From: Hippophae tibetana
Taxonomy: Eukaryota; Streptophyta; Magnoliopsida; Rosales; Elaeagnaceae
Length of the DNA: 64,000 nucleotides
Direction of reading: 5' to 3'
Assembly: GCA_037013495.1 (NCBI GenBank)
Contig: CM072805.1
Location: forward strand, 25,612,669 to 25,676,668
Shown here: positions 39,199-51,975 of the stretch, in pieces
Layout: each line of letters begins with the position of its first letter
Numbering within the stretch: the first letter of the stretch is position 1
Position numbers and translations under genes: made by a program
Notes under the pieces: model-generated
Databases searched by the model: none
Seen by the model: the letters and a program-made list of their open reading frames with translations, nothing else
What the model was told of the DNA's origin: nothing

Positions 39199-39510
39199 CA
39201 ATATGAAATATCATATAATCAGTACAAATTTATTCACACATTTAAATTATAAGACCAATTGTTGTATCAATTAGAATGGTCTCAACTTGTTGATAAACAA
39301 AATAGCCAATTAAAAAAATTAAGCTTTAGATAAACCTTTAAAATCAAAAATCTCAATATGAAATATCATATAATCAATACAAATTTATTCACACATTTAA
39401 ATCAGAAGACCAATTGTTATATCAATTAAAATGGTCTCAATTTGTTGATAAACAAAATAGCTAATTAAAAAAATTAAGTTTTAGATAAACCTTTTAAAGT
39501 CAAAATTCTC
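39199..39510 (+). repeat. tandem duplication, 155-bp unit
   Basis: Unit 1 is 39199-39353 and unit 2 is 39354 to about 39510. Both start caatatgaaatatcatataa and include 'tttattcacacatttaaat' and 'gttgataaacaaaatag'. About ten differences are visible between the copies. Confidence 0.9.
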
Positions 39511-39761
39511 ATGCTCAGTATCCACACTACAACACTACATCATAACTATACTAATATGAAATTTTGAGATACATATATTGGTTCAACTTTTAGTTACATT
39601 TTTAGTGATATTTTTGTATGTATTGTATGTGTGTATATATATATAAATATATTGATCAATTCTGAGATACATGTACTGTTTATTTTGAAACACATGTATA
39701 GTTCAATTCCAAAATATTTGTGCAATCATACTCTAAGATGTATGTATGAACATACTCCAAT

Positions 39762-39874
39762 AATATATTTGTAGAATATGTATATATGGTCCAAATGAAT
39801 TCAACATGTACTGTTTATTTTGAGAACAAGAATATATTTGTAGAATATGTATATGTAGTCCAAATGAATTCAAC
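39762..39874 (+). repeat. 44-bp duplication with a 25-bp spacer
   Basis: 39762-39805 and 39831-39874 both read aatatatttgtagaatatgt and end ccaaatgaattcaac, with two differences. Confidence 0.88.
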
Positions 39875-40599
39875 TTTATGCAACCAGTATCCCAGAATAC
39901 CACCTCCATGAGACCTCAATACATGTATCTTTCTTCCCAAAACTTTCACGATACATGCTGAAAATATTAAAATGTCATGTATAATATTAAAAATCACATT
40001 CATATCATATTCTATATATGTGTACATAAGTTGGGCTATCAAAAAATTCATATATGTGACTGTATATTTCTTATTTAAATATTAAAATACATTAAAATAT
40101 ATTGATATGACATCAATTTCATATTTTAAAATATATCAATATGCATGTTCCTTTTAAAATACAATGCATGCAAATGAGTAAAGTAATCTCATACTTGCAA
40201 TATATATTAGCACTTTTACTCTTGTAGTTGTTACTTTTAATTTTCAATGGAATTTAGAAGCATTACTTTATAAAATTAATAGTAATATATATACAATTTA
40301 GAGGATTAACATACTAATATAAAAGTATTTCTGTCAACTTTTATTATTGTATTAATCATACTTTCTTGCTCCATTTTTAATATTTCTCTTCTAATAGAGA
40401 TGTAAGAAGAAGGGATAATATTTAGTGAAATCTTCAAAGTTGTAACTATTATTGAAAAGTTACCCCCTTTGAGTTCAAGGCCTACCTTAAACAAGTGAAA
40501 AGAAAATGATATTTAAAAGACTTGCTGATAAGATTTAAAGTGAAAAAAGATAACAGAGTTTTTTTCTAAAATAAGGTATATCTCATCAACACTCAAGAC

Positions 40600-43500
40600 T
40601 AAGGTGATGGAACATGGTCAAAGTTCTAAGCACAATAAGAATAAGGGTAAGGTCAAGCTGGGTAAATGATCTAAATTGCGATCTAAAGAAACAAATTTTA
40701 AGAAGTTAAGCTTCAGAGAGATTTCTTTACCTATCAGAGGACAGAGTATAAAGCCCTAGACTTCAAGTTTCCAAAAAGAAACAAGAATCTTGAGACAAAA
40801 TGGTTGATGACATCATTCATGACATCTTCGATATTGACTTATATGTAGTCATTTCTGAGGTGAGCTTGGTAAGATCAAACCCAAAGGAATAGTGGATTGA
40901 TACTGAGGCAAGGAGGCACATATGCTAATATAAGAAGCTATTCACTACTTTTGAAGCAGTAAAAGATGGAGATAAGCACTTTATGAGAAAATTTTCCACA
41001 TCGGCCATTGAAGGCTAAGGCCAAGGCCAACTTAAACTAAAGATGACCTCTGGGAAGGAGCTCACATTAAAAAAATATACTCTATGTGCCAGACATCTAT
41101 AAGAATCTTGTTTCTCGCTCATTGCTAAACAAGCATGACTTTCAGATGGTGTTTGAATCTTATAAGGTCGTATTGACCAAAAATGGGATGTTTGTGAGAA
41201 AGGGATATGTATCTGATGGACTATTTAAGCTCAATGTAATGACTATAAAAGCTAAGAATATTAATAAGATTAATTCTTCTACTTATTTTCTTAAGTCTTT
41301 CAACTTGTGGTATGGTAGACTAGGTCATGTTAATTACTATACATTGTGTAGACTATTTAACATAGAATACATACCCGCATTCCAATTAAATTCAAATCAT
41401 AAGTGTGAGACTTGTGTTTAGAAAAAAATGACTAGGTCATCGTTTCATTAGATTGAAAGGAACACTGAAACCCTTGACTTAATCCATAGTGATCTATGTG
41501 ATTTAAAATTTCTTCAAACAAGGGGTGACAATAAGTATTTTATTACTTTTGTTGATGATAACATGAAAATATTGCTATGTGTATTTGCTTAAAAGAAAAA
41601 ATAAAATTGTAGAGAAATTTATTCTTTATAAAACAAAAGTTGAGAATCAAATCAACAAAAAAACAAGGTACTGCATAGTGATCATAATGGTGAATATAAA
41701 ACATTGTTTGGTGAATTTTGTACACAACACAAAGTTATTCATGAAACCACAGTGCTTTATTTACCTTAGCAAAATAGAGTTGCTAAATGTAAGAATCGTA
41801 CTTAGAAAGAAATGATGAATGCAATGCTATTAAGTTTTGGGTTGCTACAAAACTTATAAGGGGAAGTTATTTTGTCAGCTAACTACCTTTTAAATAAGGT
41901 ATCCCAGAAAAAGACACATAAGATACCATATGAATTATTTAAAGGAATGGTACCTTCCTATAAATATTTACGAGTGTGGGGGTGTCTTTCTAAAGTAGTT
42001 GTACCTATACCTAAGAAGGTGAAAAACGTTCCAAAAATAATAAATTGCATATTTATTTGATATGAACATAATAGTAATGCTTATCAATTTATTGTGTATG
42101 AGTCAAAGATCCCAGACATACACAAGAACACAATAATGGAATCAAGGAATGCATCGTTCTTTGAACATGTATTTCTAGATAAATCTCAAGGAGAATCAAG
42201 TTTGTCTAAATGAATGTATGAGATTATGAATGAAGATAGTCAAAATAAAGAACCTAAAGAAAATGTTGAGGTTAAACTCAGACGTAGTAAGAAGGCTAGG
42301 ACAAAAATATCCTATGGTTTAGATTTTTTGACCTACTTGCTAGAAAGTGAACATCAAACCTATACAGAGGTTGTGAATTCTTTTGAAGATCCTCAATTAC
42401 AAGAATCCATTAATAGTGAATGAAGTTTGTCTAAATGAAATAACTAAGGGTTTTTCATGCCTAGGGCAAAAAGGAAAGGTCTATAAATTGGTGAAATCTT
42501 TATATGGCTTGAAACAAGCACCAAAATAGTGACATGAAAAGTTTGATAATGCCATGAGGACAAATGACTTTAAAATTAATGAAAGTGACAAATGAGTATA
42601 TGTCGAGAACAAAGAAAATGGTTATGTTATCTTGTGTTTTTACGTTGATGACTTACCAATTATAGGTAGTAATGATCAAATGATCAAATCTACTAAGTCT
42701 ATGTTGAATTCAATGTTTGATATGAAAGACATGAGGCCTACTGATGTAATTCTGATAATTAAGATATCAAGGATATCAAAGGGTCTCATTCTAAGTCAAT
42801 GTCATTATGTTGACAAAATACTTGAGAAATTCAAAAAGAGTGATTCTGGAATTGTGAAAACACCAATAGATGTTAATCTACACCTATCTAAGAATAAAGT
42901 GAGGGTGTGTCTCAACTAAAATATTCTAGAGTAATAGAAAGTCTTATGTGCTTGATGAGTTGTACTAGACCAAGCATAACTTACACTATAATCAAACTAA
43001 GTAAGTATAATAATAATCAAGGATCTGATCACTGAAAATGTATTGCAAGAATACTTATATACTTAAGATACACATATAGCTGTAGACTGCACTACACAAG
43101 ATATCCAGTTGTATTAGAAGGATATAGTAATGCAAATTGGATATCTAACATGAAAGACTCAAAGTTTATCAGTGGATATGTATTCATACTTGGTGATGTA
43201 GTCGTTTCATAGAAGTCCTCTAAACAGAGATGCACTACTAGATCTATGATGGAATCAGAGTTCATCGCTTTGGATAAATTTGCTGAAGAAGACAAATGGC
43301 TACGCTATTTTTTAGAGGATACTCCTAAGTGTGTGAAGCCTATACCTACAATATGCATTCATTGTAATAGTCAATCTTCTATTGGTAAGACACATATAAA
43401 TATGTATAATGGTAGGTCTCGACATATACGTGGTAGATATAATATCATTAGAAAACTACTCTCAATTGAGGTTATCTTTATTGACTATGTGAAGTCAAAG

Positions 43501-43600
43501 GATAACATAACAGATCCTTTAACTAAAGGGTTAAATCAAGAGTTAGTTAATAAGTCATCAAGAAGAATGGGACCGGAGCCCATGAATGAATAAGGATTTG
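40600..43600 (+). pseudogene. Copia gag-pol remnant (internally deleted)
   Basis: Frames in order: gag C-terminus rich in Lys; protease region with WIDTEARRHIC (active-site DTG decayed to DTE); GAG-pre-integrase at 41086-41421 (NLWYGRLGHVNYYTLCRLF ... HKCETCV zinc-binding pattern); integrase core pieces (IHSDLCDLKF near 41,480 and NYLLNKVSQKKTHKIPYE near 41,880); the reverse transcriptase C-terminal part at 42632-42919 with CFYVDDLPIIGS (YVDD motif); RNase H at 43246-43593 (MMESEFIALDKFAEEDKWL, SKDNITDPLTKGL). The first part of the reverse transcriptase is missing between about 42,420 and 42,480. Many stops and frameshifts. Tork/Tnt1-like lineage by overall resemblance. Confidence 0.9.
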
Positions 43601-43872
43601 CAAAGGAAAGCCAACCTATTTCACTAGAGATCCTAAGATCTAGGTTCAAAGGGAAAACCTAATTGTAAAGACTTAGTGAGATCACTGTGGGGGTTTACCC
43701 TTAAGTCCATTTCTATGATGAAAACAATGATACACGTAAGATACAAGGTAAGTTAAGGCTTTTAATGATTCTTATGGAAAAAATACCGAGTAGAGTATGT
43801 GGGTTACTCTTTACAAATTACTTTTAAAGATAAGAGATCACTTATATGAGAGAAGAATAAGGCCACTTTGAA

Positions 43873-44238
43873 TGATTTTCATTTACAACCTCTATCTTCT
43901 CTTCTCTGTTCTGTTATATAAAGTAAATATAAGAAAGAAGAAGATAGACGATAAAACGAAAGAAAAAAATAGAGTGGAGAAAAGAAAAGAAAAGAAAAGA
44001 AATAGAGTTGAGAAAGAAAAGGAAAAAGAAAAGAGTTTAGACATTTTGTATGTTGTAAATTTTCTATCTAGAGTTAGGTTTCTTCGATAGAGTTTAGACA
44101 TTTGAAAGTTCGTGGAATAATAAACTATGGTGCAAGTTATTATTGTTTAATCGTTATATCTAGTGAGATAAATTTTCGTTGTTCTTAAACACCTACGATA
44201 AGTGAAAAAATTATCTTAAAAACACTGTGTGATACACA
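43873..44238 (+). mobile_element. Copia 3' LTR, 5'-truncated (unit A)
   Basis: Aligns with the last three-quarters of the LTR at 45096-45663, from tgattttcatttaca to gtgatacaca. A polypurine-rich leader (gaaaagaaaagaaaag) lies after a TATATAAAG box. Confidence 0.75.
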
Positions 44239-45095
44239 AGTCTTAATTATTATTATTTTCTATTTAAATTATATATTATTTAAATTTTGTATTTATAATT
44301 TATACATATATTTATATTTATAAATTTAATAAAATAATTTTATTTTTAAATTGTTTGTCCATATATTATTTCTTACAGTATGTACCATGAATATACTAAT
44401 ATTTGTTATGAAATATAAATAATTCAAATTTATTGTAAATATTTTTCGATGCATATATAATCCACTTATTTATATGATTTTATTTTTATCTTTTTTTAAA
44501 AATATAATTTTTATTTTTCTTACATATAAAATAAAAAATATTTTAAAAAACATATATTTTCATAAAAAATATTTTTTTAAGTTTATATATATGTACCTTT
44601 TTTTAAAAATTTCATGTTTGAATATATATATATTCAAACATGACATTTTCATTCATCACGTAGAAAGAACAAACATAACAGCGAAAAGAATACCGAGCAG
44701 AGTATACGAATTACTCTTTACAAATTACTTTTAAAGAAAAGAGATTACCTATGTGAAGGAAGAATGAGGCCACTTTGAAAGAGAATTGTATATGACTCAA
44801 TTCTTTAGAGACTCTCACAGAACTAAGCATATATTAATGGCCAAAACAAACATAACAGTGATAATTGAATTGTGTCAAAAGACCCTCTTGTGTAAAGTAT
44901 GTCATCGCTTACATAAAAGGCATAACAGTATAAGGATATTACGTACACTGGTAAGTCAATAAGCTAAATATACTTTCACAAAAGAAAGTTTAAAAGGTAA
45001 CATCTACCTATCCTATGCAGGTTTCGATCTGTTGAACTCTATTTATGTCAAAATTTGGTTTAAAATCTATGTCAATTTTTATTCATGTGGGGGAT

Positions 45096-45663
45096 TGTTA
45101 GAAACTATGAATTAAAAGTTGTTAGAAAAACAGTTTTGTAAATGATTTTTGTTTCTATTCTTTTTTCGTTTCACCATTTCTGTTTTTTTCTATTTCTGCT
45201 TTATCTTAAATGATTTTCATTTACAGCTTTTGTTTTCTCTTCTCTCTTTTTCTATATAAAGTAAAGACAAGAGAAGAAGAAGATAGACAAAAAAAACGAA
45301 AGAAAAAAACATAGTGGAGAAAAGAAAAGAAACAGAGTTGAGAAAGTAAAGGAAAATAAAAAAGAAAAAAGAAAAAAGAAAAAAGAAAAAAAGAAAAGAA
45401 AGAGGAAATAGAGAAGAGAGAGAAAAAAAAAGGAATAAAAAAAGACGTCCGAAAGGTAAGAATTTTTTTTTGTTTGTTGTATATTTTCTATCTAGAGTTA
45501 GGTTCCTTCGATAGAGTTTAGACATTTGAAAATTCGTAGAATAATAAACTATAGTGTAAGTTTATTATTATGTAATCATTATATCCAGTGAGATAAGTTT
45601 CCGTCGTTCTCAAATACTCACGATGAATGAAAAAATTATCTTAAAGACATTTTGTGATACACA
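45096..45663 (+). mobile_element. Copia 3' LTR (unit B)
   Basis: Starts TGTTAGAAAC right after the polypurine tract GTGGGGGAT and ends TGTGATACACA. Contains a TATATAAAG box near 45,253 followed by about 180 bp of (G)AAAA-rich leader. 568 bp. Confidence 0.75.
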
Positions 45664-46073
45664 AGTCTCAATTATTATTATCTTTAAATTTTTTATTTAT
45701 AATTTATACATATATTTATATTTATTTATTTATAATTTTAATAAAATAATTTTATTCTTAAATTGTTTATCCGTATATTATTTTCTACATTATGTACCAT
45801 AAATATACTAATATTTATTGTGAAATATAACTAATTCAAATTTATTGTAAATATCTTTGATACATATATAATCCACTTATTTATATAATTTTATTTTTAT
45901 TTAAAAAAGTATTTTTTTATAATTAAAATAAAAATATTTTAAAAAACATATATTTTCATTAAAAAAACACTGTTTTAAGTTTATATATATGTACTTTTAA
46001 AAAATGTTATGTTTATATAATTTTTTTATTTTTTAATTAAACATGACATGTCAATTCATCACGTAGAAAGAAC

Positions 46074-47262
46074 GTGTATCACTTACTGCTCTTGGAAGAT
46101 ATTTCATATAACTTGAAGTAGGTTTATTTGTTTTTGGGAAAATTAGGAGGAATCGTGTTAGTAACGTTGAAAATAAATAGCATGTACCAGATAAATATTA
46201 GATGTGGTCTGGCCACTGGGTACAAAATTAACCTCCGTGAGTACTCAGTCTGCTGTATTGATTAGGACTCTTGATAACGAAATTGGCTCCTTTAGGGGCA
46301 CCCGAATCACAAGGACAATGGAATCATTCGAATCCCTTGAGATATGTCATGAGACCAACCACTCTTGTAAATGTAAATACTAATAATAACTCTTTCTGGG
46401 TTTGTGAGCTTGTGCAGTGGTCCTGCTTTTCATCTACATTAAAAAGTTCTTCAATTTAGAATATTTTTAATTGATGGTATAAATTTAAATAAAATGTTGG
46501 TAAGATTTATGATATATTATATTAATTTTTAAAACATATTTTATAATGTTATTTAATTTTCAATGAGATAAAAAGATAATTAGACGGTAATAATTAAGAT
46601 ATCTTATTTTTCTTAATATATCTAAATAAGATAAGTAATAATATAAAAATAATATAAAATATGATACATAATTATTTATAATATAAAATTAATAAAAAAA
46701 ATGATACAACATATATTTAAAATTATATTCATTAAGGTTATAATTTGAATAAAATGTGATAATATTTAAATAAAATAAGATAATATTATACTATAAAAAT
46801 AATAAATACATTAAATAAAATCCAAAATGTACCAAACAATCCACTCATACTTCTTTGATCGAAACTTTTGTAATAGTTTATTTTTTTTACATAATTGTTT
46901 GGTAACATAAAATAAAAACTGGGTAGGAAAAAAATTGAAAGGTGGTACAAGTGTTTTTTTGGTTGAAAAATTACTTTAATTATCTTTTAAAAAATGGGCA
47001 CAGGTTAAAATTTTGGCATTTCTCCAAAAATTTGCCCATTCAAATCCTTCGTCCACAAATAATATTTGGTAAAATAAAAACAAAAGAACTGCTAAAGTGT
47101 TAACGTTTCATAGTATGAGTTATGGACATAAATTTACCATTTCTTTTATTAAAACACCACGTTTTTCATACATGTCCCATTTTTTTAGGTTATAAAAATG
47201 TATATAAATTATATTAAATGAATATATGGTGTATATTAAAACATATGAAAAAACAGGATGAA
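46074..47262. other. AT-rich nuclear intergenic DNA
   Basis: No gene. A less AT-rich island at 46,080-46,460 (aggggcacccgaatcacaag) shows no recognisable coding content. Confidence 0.55.
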
Positions 47263-47540
47263 TGATGATTCTATAAAAATAAAATTATCAGTATATTTTT
47301 CTGTTTAATATTTATTCATTTTATTTAATAGGTAGTACTTTTAGGATTAAAAATATTAAAATATATTTTTTTTTATAAAAAATGATAAAAATATATATTT
47401 TTTTGAGAATTTTTAAAAAAATTTAAATATTTTTTATAATTTTTTTAATACAGGATCAATCAGAACATACCAATTTCCGCCATGCAAGTAGATAAGCTGA
47501 TAAGATGTCTCCACATGGATGCTATGCAAGAAATAAATGT
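47263..47540 (+). mobile_element. gypsy LTR fragment, left
   Basis: Shares with 49596-49830 the words 'tttatttaata(g/a)gtagta', 'accaatt' and 'catgcaagta'. Probably truncated on its right side. The pairing with the right LTR is diverged. Confidence 0.6.
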
Positions 47541-47850
47541 TTTAGGATAGATGTTAATGATAATAATGATAGCTTAAAAATATTTGTTGAGTCGCCCATA
47601 CTTACGGCTATTACACATGATGTTAGAAACAATGAAATAAACTCACCAAGAAATATCTAAATCTATTTTAACTTTTAAAGTATGGAATCTATGATTAATA
47701 TTGTTGATTATGTGAACTGTTCAGAGGCTACAAGTCACATGTGTATACCTAATGTAGTTATGGAGAATTTTGAGATAAGATCTAAGCTCAAATCATCTAT
47801 TGAAAGGCTAATATGGTTAGACCTAACACCTTTAATCTTTCATTCTTAAT

Positions 47851-48105
47851 CAAGTAAACAAGCAGAGGAGTCCAATAGATACGTGAAAATGATTCTGCAA
47901 ATACATGAATTAGATAAGCTACGGTGGAGTACTTATAAGAATGTCAAAAAGTACAAAACAAAACAAAATATGACATGATAAGAGAATCGAGTACCACATT
48001 TTTAAACCTGAACATAAAGTATTATTGAGCAATTCAAGACTCAAACTATTTTTGGGCACACTCAATAGTAAATGAACATAGATGGATGCAACTTAGAAGT
48101 TACTA
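47851..48105 (+). pseudogene. gypsy integrase C-terminal fragment
   Basis: Frames read SSKQAEESNRYVKMILQIHE, then LDKLRWSTYKNVKKYKTKQN and HIFKPEHKVLLSNSRLKLF followed by LGTLNSK. The FKPxxxVLLxNSRLKLFxGxLxSK pattern is characteristic of the post-core integrase region of plant Ty3/gypsy elements. Stops and a frameshift are present. Confidence 0.72.
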
Positions 48106-49595
48106 TGACCATCTAATAAAGGACGTTAAATGTGACTCTAGTTGGAAGGCAGCTCAATGTTATTTAACTTATTTTTTTATTGTTTTTGTTTTGTAGGTGA
48201 ATAAATATGGATACCAATAACGTAAAAAGATTTAGTAGTTGCAACAATAGATGTGGTGTGCTAAGACTAAGAAAATTTTATTTTCTTTTACTTTTTTATT
48301 TTTATATGTGTATACTGGAGAAAATGTGCAATTTAAGTTTAGGGGAGGAAAATTCAATTTTTACATTAGTATTTAATAAGTATTTTTAATTTTTAAGAAT
48401 TTTTAATTTTATTTTAGGATGTTTTTAATCATGATTTAGGTAGAAATTGATAAATATATGGAAACTAAATGCATGCATGCTTGATATGAAAAGTATGAAC
48501 ATAAAAATATAATTATTGTCATGATTAGGATAAGTAATGTAACATGATCATTATGATACTTACATTAATTATGTGATATACTTTCTAGTTTTGATTGAAT
48601 TGATTCAAATTTTTATGCATATGTTCATGATTAATTTTGGTGTTCTTATTGAGAGAAAATTTGTAGTGAGTTATACCATATTTTAGAATCTATTTAATCA
48701 TCCCTTAAGGAAAAATTATAAAATAGTATTCAGCAAGAGAAACGATTTAAGTCTTATTTGGATCGAATGAGGCTTTTAAGCTAACCATTGGTCACCTATT
48801 TGAGCCTAATTAAGAACTTTTCATATCTTTAAGCCACATTTTATGTCTAACCAATAAACATTATATTGAAAATTGCACCTTTAGCTTGTATGAAAAAAAA
48901 GAAAATACAATCATATATTATGCTATAGGATGAGGATAAATGTAATGCATTTTATAAAAAAAGAAAAAAAAACTCACAACACAATTATCTCTATAAAAAA
49001 AGAAATAAAATTGAAAATAAATTTAGTAGTGTTGTGAAGTTTCAAAAAACAAGATGTGGAATAAAAGAATATGAAAAGATTGGAAAGATAAGGTGCACTA
49101 ACATATCAAGTAAAAACTCAATTGTAGTTAAAAAAAATGCATGATGAATAAAAAGAAAGCTAAGGTATTGAAAGAGCTTGTCTTCATTTATCGACTTCCA
49201 CCTAAGCCTTATATTATAAGAATGAAAAGCTCATATTAATCTTTAGCTAAGAGTATATTTATATTAGTGGAAAGCGTTATGAGACTTGTTTTAAGATTGA
49301 ATTGGTTAGCATGCTCATATAAGTTGATTTTAGGAGTGCATTGGATGATATCATGTGCAACCCACACACATGAATCAATTCGTCAAAAACCTTACATATC
49401 ATTGTATTGATGGAGCGTTGATTGATGAATATGTAAATCTCCTTGTATTCCAATTGTATGACTATTGAGGGGAATAGTTTTCACTAAATATGCATGTTTT
49501 AATAAATATATATTTATGAATATACCGCTCATGTCATTTTATCTAGTTAAACTTGGCTATACTTAAGAATAAGCAAATAATTAAGTTTGAGGGTG

Positions 49596-50814
49596 TGATG
49601 ACTCTATGAAAATAAAGTTATTATTGCACTCTTTTTTTAATATTTGTTCTTTTTATTTAATAAGTAGTATTTTGGGGTTAAAATACTAAAATATGAATTT
49701 TCTAGTGAAAAATGGTGAATATATATATTTTTTTAAAAAACATTTATTTTTTAATGCATCACCAATTAGAACACGCAATGTGGGTGCGTTTTCACGTGGA
49801 TACCATGCAAGTAAAGAAGGTCAATCAAAGTATGTCGTGTGTACCGAATGATGTAGGGCATGCCACGTATCGTCACCTGATTCGTCCATTCTTCCAAGTA
49901 GGGTACCACACAATTTGTAACGGAAAATTACATCATGCCATATGGCGTTAACTCAATGCGCATTGATCCCGATAATGACATAAGGTTAACCCCTTAATTA
50001 TCCCAACAACTTTAATTGGCCAAAATTAAAATATTTTTTATCAGTTTTTGGAGCCAAGAAGAGTGAAAAATAAATAAAAATTCAAAAAAATATAATTTTG
50101 GTGAAGATTCAAGAGAAGATTGATACTAAAATTTAAGAGATTGATTATATTCATTTTTTTTTATCAATTTTTATGTCTTTCTTTATGAAAAATGTGTGTT
50201 TTGTGAACAAAATTATGTATAGTTAATTTATTAATCTAAGGTCTTATGAACCCAATTTTCTACATTTGATTATCTAATATTTTATCCCAATTATGATTTA
50301 AATTTAATTATTTAATCTAATTTTTATATTATTAATTATTTGAACAACAATTAATCTATAGAAGCAATTAAATGTATTTGTGAAAAATATTTAATTATTT
50401 ATCTTGATTAAATAACATGCATAATGTTTAGGTAGAGATGTATGATTTTATGCATGTGATCCATAATTGATGAATTTAATTGACATGAGAGTGTGATTAG
50501 GTTAATTATTAGATGGTGTGTAGTTTACTTGAGAGAGAAATATATGTTATGTTAGATTCAATTGATTATGTAATTGATTAGTAATTATATTGGAGGTATT
50601 TTAGTGATTTACATGTTTAAAAAATTAGGAGATTAAATATTCTTAGATATTTTCTCGTATATCTTCTTAACTGTTAATTTTGAGTTAATTAATTATTGTT
50701 ATTTATTTTTAGTTTTGTTATTTTTTTTTCTAAAAATAAAAAAATTGATTTTTATTTTTTACTTTTAGAAATTAGTTTATAATAATATAATCTCTTTGAG
50801 TATGATACCATCTT
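49596..50814 (+). mobile_element. gypsy 3' LTR, end undefined
   Basis: Starts TGATGACTCTATG after the purine tract. A less AT-rich section (49,760-49,990) resembles an LTR regulatory region. The right end is not identified; pararetroviral sequence begins near 50,815. Confidence 0.55.
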
Positions 50815-51975
50815 AATGGAACCTCGATGTTAAGAAAAAAAACCTCTTATATTAAGAAGAAAAAATAATATATTAAGACTTATGTTTATAGATCCTGAAG
50901 GAGAATTTTCGAACTAAAAAAGAGAGGTCACTGATCTAAAATAAGAATTTGAAATAATGAAAGCATTAATACATAACGTAATATTATAAAAAAATATATA
51001 CTATTATCCCAATAATTTTCAAAAATAAACTACAAAATATATAATTAAATCTTAATGAAAGCCTAACAAGCATAGCAAGAAACCAAATAATAATAATTAA
51101 AGTTTTAATTATTTTAGCAGGAGAAATAGATATAACACAAGAATCAAACATCAAGTCCTTACAAGACATAAATGAGACACAAAAAGAATTTTTAAAAGAA
51201 ATAAAAGAATGTCATTATAATAAAAAATTACAACAAGACATACATTAGGAATTTATAGAATTAAAAAGTGATGAAAATAACATACCTAGAAATAATAAAA
51301 TTATAGGTTATAAGTTTGATCTATTTGTAGGATTACATGAAAAATTACTTAGGAGATTAGATGCAATGATACATAAGAACGAGAAAAGAATAAATGAGAA
51401 AAAATCTAAAGATAAAGAAGATGCTATAATTCTAATTTAATGGAATATAGAAAAGAATTAGAAAAACAATTTATGGATTCTGAGAATAAGGGCATAGAAA
51501 AATTAGTTAGTGTGTTAACATTAACAGATGAAGAACTAATAAGGTAGTGTAATGAAAAAAATTGAACAAATAAAAAGGAAGATGATAGAACAATAATCAA
51601 TGAAAATGATTCTGAATTAGAAAATATGATCCAAAAAAAAGAAACCGATTTTATTATCAATTCCTTGTCAAGAAAAAACATCTGATCACATAGAGAAGAA
51701 AGAAATAGGCAAAGTTAGAGCAGCTTGACTTTCCTTATAAAAGAAAACAACGACCCAAAATGGAATAAGGATTACATTGGGAAATTATGGGTGGTATCCC
51801 TCTAGTATTCAAGCTTCACAAAAATTATAGATTTAATATTTTAGATTTAGATTGTATAAGATACAAAAAAGAAGCTTTAGATGAAAAGTCTAGTGGTATG
51901 AGTGTAATCATATAAACTTATTCAACCAGAGAATCAAACCCTTCAACTTTCATAGTTAGGAATACTGTGTTAAAA
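50815..51975 (+). mobile_element. endogenous pararetrovirus fragment, + strand copy
   Basis: Plus-strand frames, broken by several stops and at least two frameshifts, contain FMFIDPEGEFSN, DITQESNIKSLQDINETQ, NKIIGYKFDLFVGL and EKLVSVLTLTDEEL. The same protein segments occur in the same order on the minus strand at 62.6-63.3 and 57.25-57.76 kb, so these are two copies of one element. Assignment to Caulimoviridae rests on the movement-protein-like segment preceding this part in the other copy. The segment is Lys/Asn-rich with coiled-coil potential, as in virion-associated or coat regions. Old and non-functional. Confidence 0.6.

Larger units (their letters stand above)
38437..40589. other. AT-rich nuclear intergenic DNA with local tandem duplications
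   Basis: No gene. Contains the two tandem duplications listed separately, and several repeats of words such as 'acatgtactgtttattttga' (about 39,669 and 39,805). Confidence 0.6.
43778..46073 (+). repeat. tandem duplication of the Copia 3' end and flank
   Basis: Unit A (about 43778-44670) and unit B (about 44685-46073) share, in order, 'aataccgag(t/c)agagta', a 3' UTR, LTR sequence, AT-rich host flank and the terminal word cacgtagaaagaac. Unit A lacks about 470 bp of UTR and the first 115 bp of the LTR present in unit B. Because host flank is included, this is a segmental duplication and not two insertions. Confidence 0.88.
47263..50814 (+). mobile_element. truncated Ty3/gypsy element
   Basis: Related sequences beginning TGATGA(T/C)TCTAT at 47263 and 49596 behave as LTRs. 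The second follows a typical purine-rich tract (aagtttgagggtg). Between them lies one recognisable coding scrap, the integrase C-terminal region, and about 1.4 kb of AT-rich 3' internal region. Reverse transcriptase, protease and gag are absent. The purine tract and integrase tail recall Tat/Athila-type gypsy elements. Right boundary uncertain. Confidence 0.65.

Noticed and set aside
43892-44101. Phe/Ser-rich minus-strand frames at 43.9-44.1 and 45.2-45.5 kb
   Set aside because: They are the complement of the GAAAA-rich LTR leader; low-complexity artefacts.
49712-49951. 79-codon frame in the gypsy LTR
   Set aside because: Lies within sequence paired with the left LTR; no protein family recognised.
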